Assembly: GCA_031550085.1 (NCBI GenBank)
Contig: JAVBOY010000017.1
Coordinates: 62,001-126,000, forward strand
Direction of reading: 5' to 3'
From: UBA4417 sp031550085
Lineage (GTDB): Bacteria > Bacteroidota > Bacteroidia > Bacteroidales > UBA4417
DNA: 64,000 bases
A program made the position numbers and the translations under genes. Within the stretch, counting starts at the first letter, position 1. Each line of letters begins with the position of its first letter. The notes beneath the pieces were generated by a model. The model was not told the DNA's origin. It ran no database searches and saw only the letters and a program-made list of their open reading frames with translations. Positions 34,849 through 43,115 of the stretch are shown here, piece by piece.

Positions 34849-36129
34849 ATGTCAAAATCGGCAGCCTCAACAGCGAATTCCGGTAATCATTACGCGCAGT
34901 CATTAACCATTATCGGGATTTTATTTTTTATTTTCGGATTTGTGACCTGGCTTAACGGCACCTTAATTCCTTTTTTGAAAGTAGCCTGCGAACTCACCAC
35001 CACCCAAGCACTTTTCGTCACGTTTGCATTTTACATTGCGTACTTTGTCATGGCCTTTCCATCCAGTTGGGTCCTTCATAAAGTCGGTTACAAAAACGGA
35101 ATGTCATTGGGATTGCTTGTGATGGCTATGGGGTCTTTGATTTTTATTCCGGCAGCTATGCAACGCGAGTATTCACTGTTTTTAACCGGATTATTCGTTC
35201 AAGGAACCGGTTTGGCTATATTGCAAACAGCTTCCAATCCATATGTTATCATTATCGGTCCGCAAGAAAGCGCCGCGAAACGCATTGCTGTTATGGGCAT
35301 TTGCAACAAAGTAGCCGGTGTCATAAGCCCCATTATTTTGAGTGCTTTGGTTTTAAAGGGGAGTAATGAAATTGTGGAAAAACTTCACGTGATTTCCGGC
35401 GATGAAAAAATCCAACTGCTCAGCGAATTATCGCACCGGGTTATCAATCCGTACATTGCTATGGCTTGTGTACTGGTTCTGTTGGCCATCATGTTTCGAT
35501 TTGCCCATCTTCCCAATGTCGACACCGATCAGGACGAAGTAATTATTGACGAGAAAGGTACCACCAAAACCGCTTGGTGGCAGTTTCCGCATTTGCTTTT
35601 GGGATTTGTTGCTTTATTCCTGTACGTCGGTGCCGAGGTAATTGCCGGAGATACCATCAGCCTGTACGGACAATCGTTGGGAATCAGTTTGGATAAGGCC
35701 AAATTCTTTACAAGCCTCACTTTGGGATCCATGGTGTTGGGGTATATTCTAGGGATTATCACCATTCCCAAAGTCATCAGCCAGGCAAAAGCATTAGCCA
35801 TTTCTGCCATATTGGGTATTATATTTACATTTGGCGCCATCTTCACAAGCGGAATGGTAAGCATTGCTTGTATTGCCCTGCTGGGACTTGCAAACGCCAT
35901 GATGTGGCCCAGCATATTCCCATTGGCACTCGAAAATCTGGGGAAATTTACCAAAGCCGGTTCAGCCCTTTTAATTATGGGTATTGCCGGAGGAGCCACG
36001 TTGCCATTGCTTTGGGGTGAAATCGGGCGGATATTTACGCCCCAATCGGCCTATTGGATGTTGGTGCCGATTTATTTATTTATCTTCTATTTTGCCACAA
36101 AAGGACACAAAATCCGAACAGGAAAATAA
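34849..36129 (+). CDS. MFS sugar porter (FucP/NagP family)
   Basis: 426-aa inner-membrane transporter with twelve hydrophobic helices. Motifs such as LFVTFAFYIAYFVMAFPSS, GYKNGMSLGL and TGLAILQTASNPYV are those of the fucose/glucose-galactose/N-acetylglucosamine permease group. It directly follows the nagB fusion, so import of N-acetylglucosamine or a related amino sugar by proton symport is the natural reading. The stop is followed by a strong terminator, closing the operon. Confidence 0.9.
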   Translation: MSKSAASTANSGNHYAQSLTIIGILFFIFGFVTWLNGTLIPFLKVACELTTTQALFVTFAFYIAYFVMAFPSSWVLHKVGYKNGMSLGLLVMAMGSLIFIPAAMQREYSLFLTGLFVQGTGLAILQTASNPYVIIIGPQESAAKRIAVMGICNKVAGVISPIILSALVLKGSNEIVEKLHVISGDEKIQLLSELSHRVINPYIAMACVLVLLAIMFRFAHLPNVDTDQDEVIIDEKGTTKTAWWQFPHLLLGFVALFLYVGAEVIAGDTISLYGQSLGISLDKAKFFTSLTLGSMVLGYILGIITIPKVISQAKALAISAILGIIFTFGAIFTSGMVSIACIALLGLANAMMWPSIFPLALENLGKFTKAGSALLIMGIAGGATLPLLWGEIGRIFTPQSAYWMLVPIYLFIFYFATKGHKIRTGK

Positions 36130-36149
36130 TCAGAATTTTCCCTGAAAGA

Positions 36150-36181
36150 CCAAAAGGCTGCCTTGTCGCAGCCTTTTTTGC
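36150..36181 (+). terminator. Intrinsic terminator of the nagB-MFS operon
   Basis: AAAGGCTGC / GCAGCCTTT stem, six-base loop, TTTTTTG tail, 22 bases after the stop. Confidence 0.88.
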
Positions 36182-36386
36182 TAAACGATGTTGGATAAAT
36201 CCAACGATAGGATGTTAAAATCAATTTCCATGACATTAGCTTTTACGACAATTCGAATAACTACAAACGGGTCTAGCTCAACCATTATAGTTGATCAATC
36301 TGTTGGGAATTAATCCTTTTTACAAATAGATCTACCCTCTTCCAAAATTTCAGAGGCCTGGCCAAAGTGATACGAAAGTCGAACGC

Positions 36387-36427
36387 ATAAAAAAAGCGCG
36401 ATCCGGGTTCCGAATAGCGCTTTTTCA
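36387..36427 (-). terminator. Intrinsic terminator after the TPR gene
   Basis: AAAAAAAGCGC / GCGCTTTTT stem with a 17-base loop; T-rich on both strands, directly downstream of the minus-strand TPR gene. Confidence 0.7.
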
Positions 36428-36445
36428 AAATAAGTTGAATTGAAT

Positions 36446-37135
36446 TTATTTCCCTTGCATTGTGTTGATCCGGGCAATGTATTTTTCAACATCACGTGCT
36501 TCATTGCTCCGGTAGTATTCCTTTTGGATTTTTTCATACAAACCCAAAGCCTTATCCAGTTGGTTTAAATCTTCATAAACCCAGGCTGCACGCATCAAAT
36601 ACATCGGGGCTGTCATGTTATTCGTGTTATGGGTTGCCGCTTTCAAGTAATAATCAACAGCCTCCTGTTTGTTGCCCAACTCCATACTGGCATCTCCAAT
36701 CAAACCCAAGGCCATGGATGAAACAATTTGATCGCTCCCCGTAAATTTTTTCAAATGCGTAATGGCATCTTGAAATTTACCTTGTTTCATATAAATAGAA
36801 CCTACATAATAATGGGCTAATTTTCCGGCTTTTGTAGATCCATAATTATCAATGATTTCAAGAAATCCGGCATTGACTCCATCTCCGTTTAACGCTTGCT
36901 TCAACGAATCGTTTTCAAAATACCGTTGCGCTGCAAACATTTCAGATTGAGCTTTCAAACCACGGGGCGTCAAATAAAACTTATTGACAGCAACGATGCC
37001 AAGTATCACAACAGCAATACCTGCAACAATTGTAATCAAAAGATTTTTATGCTTTTCAATAAAATATTCGGTTCTACCAAGCAGTTGCTCGACTTGTTGA
37101 ATTTTCTCTTCAGTTTGGTCTGTCTTTTTAGCCAT
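36446..37135 (-). CDS. Membrane-anchored TPR protein (YfgM/BamD-like architecture)
   Basis: 229-aa protein with a charged cytosolic N-terminus (about 30 residues), one membrane segment (LLITIVAGIAVVILGIVAV, about residues 32-52) and a periplasmic region with four or five TPR motifs, for example KLAHYYVGSIYMKQGKFQDAITHLKKF, EAVDYYLKAATH and LDKALGLYEKIQ. The layout is like YfgM, which works with periplasmic chaperones and SecYEG; a similar scaffold role is likely but unproven. It has its own promoter at 37155. Confidence 0.85.
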   Translation of the reverse strand: MAKKTDQTEEKIQQVEQLLGRTEYFIEKHKNLLITIVAGIAVVILGIVAVNKFYLTPRGLKAQSEMFAAQRYFENDSLKQALNGDGVNAGFLEIIDNYGSTKAGKLAHYYVGSIYMKQGKFQDAITHLKKFTGSDQIVSSMALGLIGDASMELGNKQEAVDYYLKAATHNTNNMTAPMYLMRAAWVYEDLNQLDKALGLYEKIQKEYYRSNEARDVEKYIARINTMQGK

Positions 37136-37154
37136 AAATATGTAATTTTGGGCG

Positions 37155-37162
37155 CAAAAGTA
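37155..37162 (-). promoter_or_regulatory. -7 promoter box of the TPR gene
   Basis: Exact TACTTTTG on the minus strand, 19 bases before the ATG at 37135. Confidence 0.75.
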
Positions 37163-37262
37163 GTTACTTTTTTTTAAATATGATTACGGAAGCACGATTT
37201 TTTTATTCGATTCAATGCGTGCGTGAAAATTTACCCGTGACAAATCCATTTTGATTGGCAAC

Positions 37263-38105
37263 ATGAAGATAGCATCTTACAACGTTTTTGTATCCATTCT
37301 GATAAGCATCCTGTTAAACTGTTTTTATCTTACATACGCCGGCTGGGTATTTACCGGGCAATACATTGTCCCTGATAAACCCACCATTCCGCAACGCATC
37401 TTTATCGAAGGTTCAAAAGTAAAATTCGAGCAGCATGATTTCATCTTTATTTGCGATTTTTCCAAAGAAAGCATTATCGTTGTAGATATTCCCAAAAAAG
37501 AATTCGCCCAAGCGTCCCTAAATGATTTTATCCGCACCAAACAAAACCTGCTGCGCGAAAACATGCAACTCGTGCTAAAGCACATTCCATCAGAAGAACG
37601 CAATTTTTACCAAGGTGAATTTGAACGGCAAATTTCAAAAATTTGCAAACTTCCGGATTCGCTGGATGATAACATGAAAATTACCTTATCATCCCACCAT
37701 TTAAAAGTGTTGGCCGGAGATTCGTGCGATTATTACAAAATCTATTTAAAAAGTGGGCTGATCGAAACGGTGTGGATGGATCCAAGCTTGAAATCCGTTT
37801 ACGAAACGTTTGACTGGAAAACATTTTATTTTTATAAAAACCTGATTATGGGGAATCCCGATCATTTGCTGGACTACAAATCGATGCCCGAATATTTGGA
37901 TTTTTTGAAAAAAGGATTTCCCATGCGCTACATTACCACTTACAAACAAGAAACCGAGATTGATTTCCAGATCAATGATTTGGATGTGAAAAAAATTCCC
38001 GATTACGAGTTTTATACGCCCAGTTTGTGTAAAGAAATTTCCATCGAAAAATGGTTGCGGGCTCAATTAGCAAAACAAGAAGACCACATGGACCAAGATG
38101 AATAA
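37263..38105 (+). CDS. Hypothetical secreted protein
   Basis: 280-aa protein with a hydrophobic N-terminal segment (VFVSILISILLNCFYLTYAGWVF), probably a signal peptide, although no clean cleavage site is visible. The following beta-rich part (QRIFIEGSKVKFEQHDFIFI, then CDFSKESIIVVDIPKKEF) reads like the outer-strand repeat of DUF4412-type periplasmic proteins, but I am not sure of the family. I prefer the ATG at 37263 over the TTG at 37251. The 3' end overlaps trmH by eight bases, so the two are translated from one mRNA. Confidence 0.65.
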   Translation: MKIASYNVFVSILISILLNCFYLTYAGWVFTGQYIVPDKPTIPQRIFIEGSKVKFEQHDFIFICDFSKESIIVVDIPKKEFAQASLNDFIRTKQNLLRENMQLVLKHIPSEERNFYQGEFERQISKICKLPDSLDDNMKITLSSHHLKVLAGDSCDYYKIYLKSGLIETVWMDPSLKSVYETFDWKTFYFYKNLIMGNPDHLLDYKSMPEYLDFLKKGFPMRYITTYKQETEIDFQINDLDVKKIPDYEFYTPSLCKEISIEKWLRAQLAKQEDHMDQDE

Positions 38106-38802
38106 TTCCTTAAATACTTTCCTGCCTGCCGGAACCCAACAGCAATTGATCGAACATTTATCCGCTTGTGTGACTGAACGCCGTTTGGAACTTTTCAAGA
38201 AGGTGCTAAACAACCGGACAAGATATGTAACCGTGGTTTTGGAAGACATTTACCAATCGCACAACCAAAGTGCCGCCATGCGGACTTGTGATTGTTTAGG
38301 CATCCAGGATGTACACTTGATTACCAATAATTATAACTATGATGTAAACGACGATATTGCGCTGGGCGCCTCCCAATGGCTTACCATCAGGCAACACGGG
38401 GAAACCAATGACAATACCGAGGCCTGCCTGCGTCGATTGAAGTCGGATGGATACCGTATTGTCGCGACAACTCCACATAGAAACGATGTTTCGCTTCCCG
38501 ATTTTGACTGCCCGAAAGGGAAATTTGCGTTGGTTTTTGGCACTGAACTGGAGGGTATTTCAGAAACGGCCAAACAAATGGCCGATGAATTTGTAAAAAT
38601 TCCGATGCATGGTTTTACGGAAAGTTACAATATCTCTGTCTCCGTAGCCCTTTGTATCTACCATTTTACCCAACAAATCCGCCAGTTGAATTTGGACTGG
38701 CATTTAACCGAGCCGGAGAAAAATGAATTGTTACTCAATTGGTTGCGATCTTCCGTTAAAGAAAGCGCTTTGATTGAAGAACGTTTTTTGAAAAGCCTGT
38801 AA
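38098..38802 (+). CDS. trmH: tRNA (guanosine-2'-O-)-methyltransferase TrmH-like
   Basis: SAM-dependent SpoU-family methyltransferase; TrmH methylates the ribose of G18 in tRNA. The 234-aa protein has motif 1 with catalytic Arg in LEDIYQSHNQSAAMRTCDCLG, motif 2 in FALVFGTELEGIS and motif 3 in IPMHGFTESYNISVSVALCIY, the deep trefoil knot. N-terminal helix and C-terminal extension match TrmH rather than RlmB. The start overlaps the previous stop (ATGAATAA). Assignment to G18 is by similarity only. Confidence 0.88.
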   Translation: MNNSLNTFLPAGTQQQLIEHLSACVTERRLELFKKVLNNRTRYVTVVLEDIYQSHNQSAAMRTCDCLGIQDVHLITNNYNYDVNDDIALGASQWLTIRQHGETNDNTEACLRRLKSDGYRIVATTPHRNDVSLPDFDCPKGKFALVFGTELEGISETAKQMADEFVKIPMHGFTESYNISVSVALCIYHFTQQIRQLNLDWHLTEPEKNELLLNWLRSSVKESALIEERFLKSL

Positions 38803-38810
38803 TCATCAAA

Positions 38811-39557
38811 TTACAAACGGACGACTGCTTTGAGCGTTTTGTAACCCGCGCTGCTTGCCTTTAAAGCTGTACCGTTTTTGAGATAAACGCGATAACTCTC
38901 CTTTTCGTAAAGTTCAATCCGGGCAACCCGGTCAACATTCACGATATATGAACGGTGGATACGGACAAATTGCTGTTTTGGCAGGTTTTCTTCGAAATAT
39001 TTCATCGTTTGTTCCTTCAAAAAACTGCCCTTCAAGGCATGCAATTTTACATAGTCGCCATCCGCTTCCAAATAATCAATTTCCTGGACAGGAACAACAT
39101 GAATTTGATGACGGTCTTTTACCGCGATGCGCGTCAAAGTATCAACGCCATTTGAGAGGCCTTCCTTCAAACGGTTGTAATCACCGGAAGAAGCTGAGCC
39201 TGAATTGATTTTAGTAACGGCTTTGTTCAATGCCGTATCAAAACGCTGTTTCGAATATGGTTTCAGCAAATAATCAACCGCATTGGATTCAAACGCGCGA
39301 ATAGCAAACTGGTCGTAAGCTGTCGAAAAAATGATTTCCGGCCGGCTGTCAAGCAATTCCAACAATTCGAATCCGCTTAACTTAGGCATTTGAATATCCA
39401 AAAACAGCAATTGCGGATTCAGTTCTTTGATCAATTTCATCGCTTCAAAACCGTTTCCGGCTTCACCCACAACATGCACATCCGGAAAATCCTGTAAAAA
39501 ATGCTTGACCAAATCCCTGGCCGGTTCTTCATCATCAATAATCAGCACTGTTATCAT
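38811..39557 (-). CDS. LytTR-family response regulator
   Basis: 248-aa transcription factor. Receiver domain at residues 1-120 with DDE near the start, phospho-acceptor Asp54 (LLFLDIQMPKLSG) and the conserved KPYSKQRF Lys. LytTR DNA-binding domain at about 145-245 (VPVQEIDYLEADGDYVKLH, FVRIHRSYIVNVDRVARIE). It is the third gene of a minus-strand operon with the histidine kinase and a LiaF-like protein. Targets are unknown; LytTR proteins bind direct repeats with 9-10 base half-sites. Confidence 0.95.
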   Translation of the reverse strand: MITVLIIDDEEPARDLVKHFLQDFPDVHVVGEAGNGFEAMKLIKELNPQLLFLDIQMPKLSGFELLELLDSRPEIIFSTAYDQFAIRAFESNAVDYLLKPYSKQRFDTALNKAVTKINSGSASSGDYNRLKEGLSNGVDTLTRIAVKDRHQIHVVPVQEIDYLEADGDYVKLHALKGSFLKEQTMKYFEENLPKQQFVRIHRSYIVNVDRVARIELYEKESYRVYLKNGTALKASSAGYKTLKAVVRL

Positions 39558-39568
39558 GGGTTTGTTTT

Positions 39569-40627
39569 TTATGTTTTTCGAATTGGGATTTTTAAAATTG
39601 CTGTAAACAAATTGTGTTCCGTTCGCAACTGCAACGACGCCTCATTTCCGTACAACAAGCGCAGACGTTCACGAATATTTTTCAAGCCGGTTCCCGACCC
39701 TTTCCGTTCACCGACACCCTCCGTATCGTAATCGTTGCTGATTTCTATCTGCAAAAGGCCTGCATTTTGCTTTGCTTTTGCGACAATACGCACTGTTTGA
39801 AAACTTTCATAAACCCCATGTTTCACTGCATTTTCAAACAACGGTTGCAACAACATAGACGGAACTTTTACCAACAAACAGTCCTGAGAAATTTCAAACT
39901 CGTACAACAATTTATCGCCAAACCGCAACTTCTCCACCGCCAAATAACGCCCGATATTTTCAATTTCTTCCTGCAACACCGACATCTCCTGGTGGGTTGC
40001 CAAAACCGTATAACGCAAATAGTCCGATAAACTCACCAACATTTCTTGCGCTTTTTGCGGACTCTTAACAATCAAGGAATTTACCGAATTCAAGCTGTTA
40101 AACAAAAAGTGCGGGTTAATCTGGGATTTCAGCAAATTCAACTCTCCATCTTTCAACAAATTATTCAAGCGGATTTCGTTGTACAACTTTTCGTTTAGCC
40201 TTTCAATATATGTATAAAGATAGTAAACCAACACGAGCAATACATATATCAACACTCCTTCAAGCAACCGCCACAAAACAGATGCTTTTAAAAAATGAAA
40301 ATAGGATGCATTTCCATGAAAAAACAAATACATGATTCCGAACCCCAGCCCCAACCATACCCATACAACAAAAAATGCCAACAAGGCATGTGCTAGCAAT
40401 ATAACGTATATCCCTTTGTATTCCAATCGGCTGAACAAAACTATATACCATACCGGAAACAGGCAAACGGCCAATATCGCATCGAAAACCAGCGAATCGA
40501 TCAATGCCAATCCGAAAGACAAATCCGTTGATAAAAAAACCGTAAACGTTTGGATGCCGAAAATCAGCATCCAAATGCTCGAATACAGCACCCTCGACGA
40601 GTGGTTACGAAAAAACGGGTGTTTCAC
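39569..40627 (-). CDS. LytS-type sensor histidine kinase
   Basis: 352-aa membrane kinase with four hydrophobic segments in the first 150 residues and no large periplasmic sensor domain, so it probably senses within the membrane or through a partner. The His_kinase domain has LKSQINPHFLFNSLNSVNS with the phospho-accepting His; the ATPase domain shows LLQPLFENAVKHGVYE (N box) and GSGTGLKNIRERL (G box). Eleven bases separate it from the response regulator and 26 from the LiaF-like gene upstream, giving one three-gene operon. Confidence 0.94.
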   Translation of the reverse strand: MKHPFFRNHSSRVLYSSIWMLIFGIQTFTVFLSTDLSFGLALIDSLVFDAILAVCLFPVWYIVLFSRLEYKGIYVILLAHALLAFFVVWVWLGLGFGIMYLFFHGNASYFHFLKASVLWRLLEGVLIYVLLVLVYYLYTYIERLNEKLYNEIRLNNLLKDGELNLLKSQINPHFLFNSLNSVNSLIVKSPQKAQEMLVSLSDYLRYTVLATHQEMSVLQEEIENIGRYLAVEKLRFGDKLLYEFEISQDCLLVKVPSMLLQPLFENAVKHGVYESFQTVRIVAKAKQNAGLLQIEISNDYDTEGVGERKGSGTGLKNIRERLRLLYGNEASLQLRTEHNLFTAILKIPIRKT

Positions 40628-40653
40628 GTATTTTTATTTTTGATCGTTCAAGC

Positions 40654-41463
40654 TTATTCGTTTTTGCAACGAATTTCCCCCCCACCGAAAACCGAAGCCA
40701 CTTCGAGAATCAACAAGCGATTTTCCTGTATTTCAAAATTAGGTTTGGGACGATTGTCCACAAAATTACCAAAAACATGAGTGTTTTGTCTTAATTCTAT
40801 TTTCCAATCAATGGGAATAAACAAAACAACCCCTCCAAATACCGAATTAACCTCCAATACATGCTCTCCTTCTGCTAATTGGGCTCCACTCAAATCCAAT
40901 TCCATACCGCCGAATACACAATTTATTTCTCCCCCCTTAAAATCCGGAACATCAAAGCGTTCGTTCGCCCCGCCAAAAACATAATTACGCTCAATAAAAC
41001 CGGGCTCCGACTGATGTTTTGAATAGTTACCATCCGAATAACGATGATAATACCGGCGGTGACATCCGTGTGTTTCAGCAAACCGTTTCATTTTATCCTG
41101 ATGATTTCCATGAAAAGAGTGTTTACAATGCTTCCGGCCACAGATAGCATTGTAAATTAAGATAGCCCCAAATAAAAAAAGAAGCAACGCAAGTGTATTC
41201 CCCTTTAAAAAGGCAAAAATCGGAATGTTTAATTCGGGCAAAATAAAAACTCCTCCGATAGCGATTAATAAAAGCCCAAAAAAGAATTTACGATGCCCAA
41301 ACAAACTAAGAATGCCAATCACAATAAGTAACATTTGCCATGAAAATACAATCGGTTTGTATTCCAACGGTAAAATTCCATTATTAAAAAGTAAAAAAAG
41401 GACGCCGGTTGCAATGACAAACAGGCCGATTAAAAACATTCGAATTTTTATGTACGATTTCAT
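40654..41463 (-). CDS. LiaF-like membrane protein with His-rich linker and VFGG repeats
   Basis: 269-aa protein. Four hydrophobic helices in residues 6-105 form a DUF5668-like module (ILPLEYKPIVFSWQMLLIVIG). Residues 108-150 are a basic linker with eight His and three Cys (CGRKHCKHSFHGNH, THGCHRRYYHRY). The C-terminal 110 residues form a LiaF-type beta-helix with five VFGG/VFGN turns (NYVFGG, CVFGG, SVFGG, HVFGN, SVFGGG). LiaF inhibits the LiaSR envelope-stress system in Firmicutes; here it is the first gene of an operon with a LytS/LytTR pair, so it may be that system's sensor or brake. Confidence 0.85.
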   Translation of the reverse strand: MKSYIKIRMFLIGLFVIATGVLFLLFNNGILPLEYKPIVFSWQMLLIVIGILSLFGHRKFFFGLLLIAIGGVFILPELNIPIFAFLKGNTLALLLFLFGAILIYNAICGRKHCKHSFHGNHQDKMKRFAETHGCHRRYYHRYSDGNYSKHQSEPGFIERNYVFGGANERFDVPDFKGGEINCVFGGMELDLSGAQLAEGEHVLEVNSVFGGVVLFIPIDWKIELRQNTHVFGNFVDNRPKPNFEIQENRLLILEVASVFGGGEIRCKNE

Positions 41464-41493
41464 TTTTTTTTACGTTATATGTTTTAGATTATG

Positions 41494-41501
41494 CAAATTT
41501 A
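41494..41501 (-). promoter_or_regulatory. -7 promoter box of the LiaF-LytS-LytTR operon
   Basis: TAAATTTG on the minus strand, 30 bases before the ATG at 41463; consensus match. Confidence 0.65.
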
Positions 41502-41811
41502 CATGCCCTGTTAAAGAAAAAAACAGTTTTTCTGTGTAAAAATGGAATGTTTCGATAAAGTTCTGTTTTTTCCCGATAAACTTTTTTACCGTTTCCATTT
41601 TTGCAGCTTTTCTCACAAAAAACACAAGAACTTTGCATTAAGGCTGGATATATTTTTTTTAGACAAGAAGAAAGAAAAAGCAATTGTAGTGAAGCTTATT
41701 TTGATGGCAAAAATTCTGATTCAAAAATTAGAAAGTATCAAAACAAAAAAAACAAAATACTGTTATCTAAGAGAAGAAAGAAATAAAATATAAAAAAATA
41801 AAGAAAAATCA

Positions 41812-41841
41812 TTGCATAATATGATAAAATTTTTAATTTTG
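41812..41841 (+). promoter_or_regulatory. Promoter of the CarH-like regulator
   Basis: TTG (41812-41814), 19 bases, TAATTTTG (41834-41841), then 16 bases to the ATG. The spacer holds ATAATATGATA (41816-41826), which loosely resembles half of the dyad found upstream of the ECF gene and could be an autoregulatory site. Confidence 0.65.
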
Positions 41842-41857
41842 TCAAAAAAATAGAAAA

Positions 41858-42739
41858 ATGATACGCTATTCAATAAAAGATTTGGAAAAACTTACGGGGG
41901 TGAAAGCCCATACGATACGCATTTGGGAGAAACGCTACAACATGGTGAATCCTGCACGTACTGCAACGAACATCCGCTATTATTCGGATCAGGATTTTAA
42001 AACACTCATGAATGTCGCAATCCTGAATAAGTATGGATTTAAAATCTCCAGTATTGTCGCGATGAGCGAGAAAGAGAAAAATTTGCGTGTAATGGAAATT
42101 ACACAATCCGACAACGACTTTAGCAGTTCGGTTGAAGGCCTGATCATTGCCATGATTGAATTTGATGAGGACCGTTTCGAGAAAATCATCACCTCTGCCA
42201 TTGCAAAAACAGGGTTCGATACAACAATCACGAAGATTTTGTATCCTTTCCTTGAAAAGGTAGGAATCCTGTGGTTGACAGGAACTATTTTCCCCGCTCA
42301 GGAGCACTTTGTAAGCAACCTGATTCGTCAAAAATTAATATCAGCCATTGAAGCCGTACCGGAGAACCTCAAACCCAATTCAAAAACATTCATGTTATTC
42401 CTTCCCAAAAATGAATATCATGAAATTGGGTTGCTCTATTTCCAATTCTTGATAAAGAAGTATGGGCACAAATGCATTTATTTGGGACAAAACATGCCGC
42501 TTACCGATTTGGAAGATGTTGTGAAGCTCAAAAAGCCCGATCATATTTTAACGGCAATCACCACTCCTCTGACAACCCTAAAACTCAGGGAATACATTCA
42601 ACAACTTTCTCAGAAGTTTGCAGCTAATTCCATTTTGCTTACCGGCTTGCAAGTTCGGGAAAAATATGTTGAACTTCCAGCCAACATGATGTTGTTAGAA
42701 ACCGCCCCTGATTTTATCAGTTTCCTCGAAGGAGAATAA
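41858..42739 (+). CDS. CarH-like MerR regulator with B12-binding domain
   Basis: 293-aa transcription factor. The MerR winged helix (residues 3-72) reads YSIKDLEKLTGVKAHTIRIWEKRY. A helical B12-cap domain (about 90-165) has the Wx9EH motif of photoreceptors of the CarH/LitR group: Trp139, Glu149, His150. The Rossmann-type B12-binding domain has ExHxxG (Glu186, His188, Gly191), where His188 would be the lower cobalt ligand. The residue after the Trp is Leu140; Thermus CarH has His132 there, the upper ligand of the light state. Adenosylcobalamin binding is likely; light sensing is probable by family but that change makes it uncertain. It is followed by an ECF sigma gene. Confidence 0.9.
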   Translation: MIRYSIKDLEKLTGVKAHTIRIWEKRYNMVNPARTATNIRYYSDQDFKTLMNVAILNKYGFKISSIVAMSEKEKNLRVMEITQSDNDFSSSVEGLIIAMIEFDEDRFEKIITSAIAKTGFDTTITKILYPFLEKVGILWLTGTIFPAQEHFVSNLIRQKLISAIEAVPENLKPNSKTFMLFLPKNEYHEIGLLYFQFLIKKYGHKCIYLGQNMPLTDLEDVVKLKKPDHILTAITTPLTTLKLREYIQQLSQKFAANSILLTGLQVREKYVELPANMMLLETAPDFISFLEGE

Positions 42740-42764
42740 CGCTAAGAAATATAAAATTCCCCAT

Positions 42765-42802
42765 TGAAAAAAACAGTCACATCCGTTGACTGTTTTTTTT
42801 TG
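42765..42802 (+). terminator. Intrinsic terminator after the CarH-like gene
   Basis: AAAACAGTCA / TTGACTGTTTT stem with a CATCCG-type loop and eight-T tail. It separates the regulator from the downstream ECF sigma gene, so they are distinct transcription units. Confidence 0.9.
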
Positions 42803-43031
42803 CCGTTTATACTATTTTCTTTTCCAATATGTTCCCAAAATACGGTTTGGGGTATTGTAAAACAACTGTTTTCGACCAGTTACAGGCACTTCTTATTCTG
42901 ATAAACAAAATATTGTTTTATTTCCAAATAAGCATTTAATCGGCCGTAAAGTAAAAATTTGATTCTTTTACCAAAGAATGAAACAATAGGCTTCTTTTGC
43001 TGTTCGACAACCATATAATGAAAGTTAAATT

Positions 43032-43062
43032 TATAGATTATAGAAATTCTTTATAATCGATA
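43032..43062. promoter_or_regulatory. Candidate operator: 11-base inverted repeat upstream of the ECF promoter
   Basis: TATAGATTATA, nine bases, TATAATCGATA: arms match as an inverted repeat at ten of eleven positions. It ends 21 bases upstream of the -33 element. The size and symmetry suit a dimeric or tetrameric MerR-type protein; the CarH-like regulator next door is the obvious candidate. Confidence 0.55.
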
Positions 43063-43083
43063 GGTAATTTTAACATAAAAAAA

Positions 43084-43115
43084 TTTGACACGTTTAATGT
43101 TTTGATTTAATTTTG
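43084..43115 (+). promoter_or_regulatory. Canonical promoter of the ECF sigma gene
   Basis: TTTG (43084-43087), 20 bases, TAATTTTG (43108-43115). This is the clearest -33/-7 pair in the window. The start codon is 118 bases further on. Confidence 0.85.

Larger units (their letters stand above)
36130..36445. other. Convergent intergenic region MFS / TPR gene
   Basis: 316 bases bounded by two terminators (36150-36181 and 36387-36427). The 200 bases between them carry only a small hairpin (GTTGGATAAATCCAAC) at about 36189; nothing else is supported. Confidence 0.5.
41464..41857. other. AT-rich divergent region LiaF operon / CarH-like regulator
   Basis: 394 bases. Contains the LiaF operon promoter on the left and the regulator promoter on the right. 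Between them the sequence is A-rich with no supported gene; the 83-codon frame at 41542 is Lys/Phe-rich with no plausible domain and no promoter, and is rejected. Confidence 0.5.

Noticed and set aside
36310..36537. 75-codon minus-strand frame after the TPR gene
   Set aside because: Overlaps the TPR gene in another frame and contains the terminator at 36387-36427.
41542..41793. 83-codon Lys/Phe-rich frame between the LiaF operon and the CarH-like gene
   Set aside because: Low-complexity product of A-rich DNA with no promoter box or ribosome-binding site.
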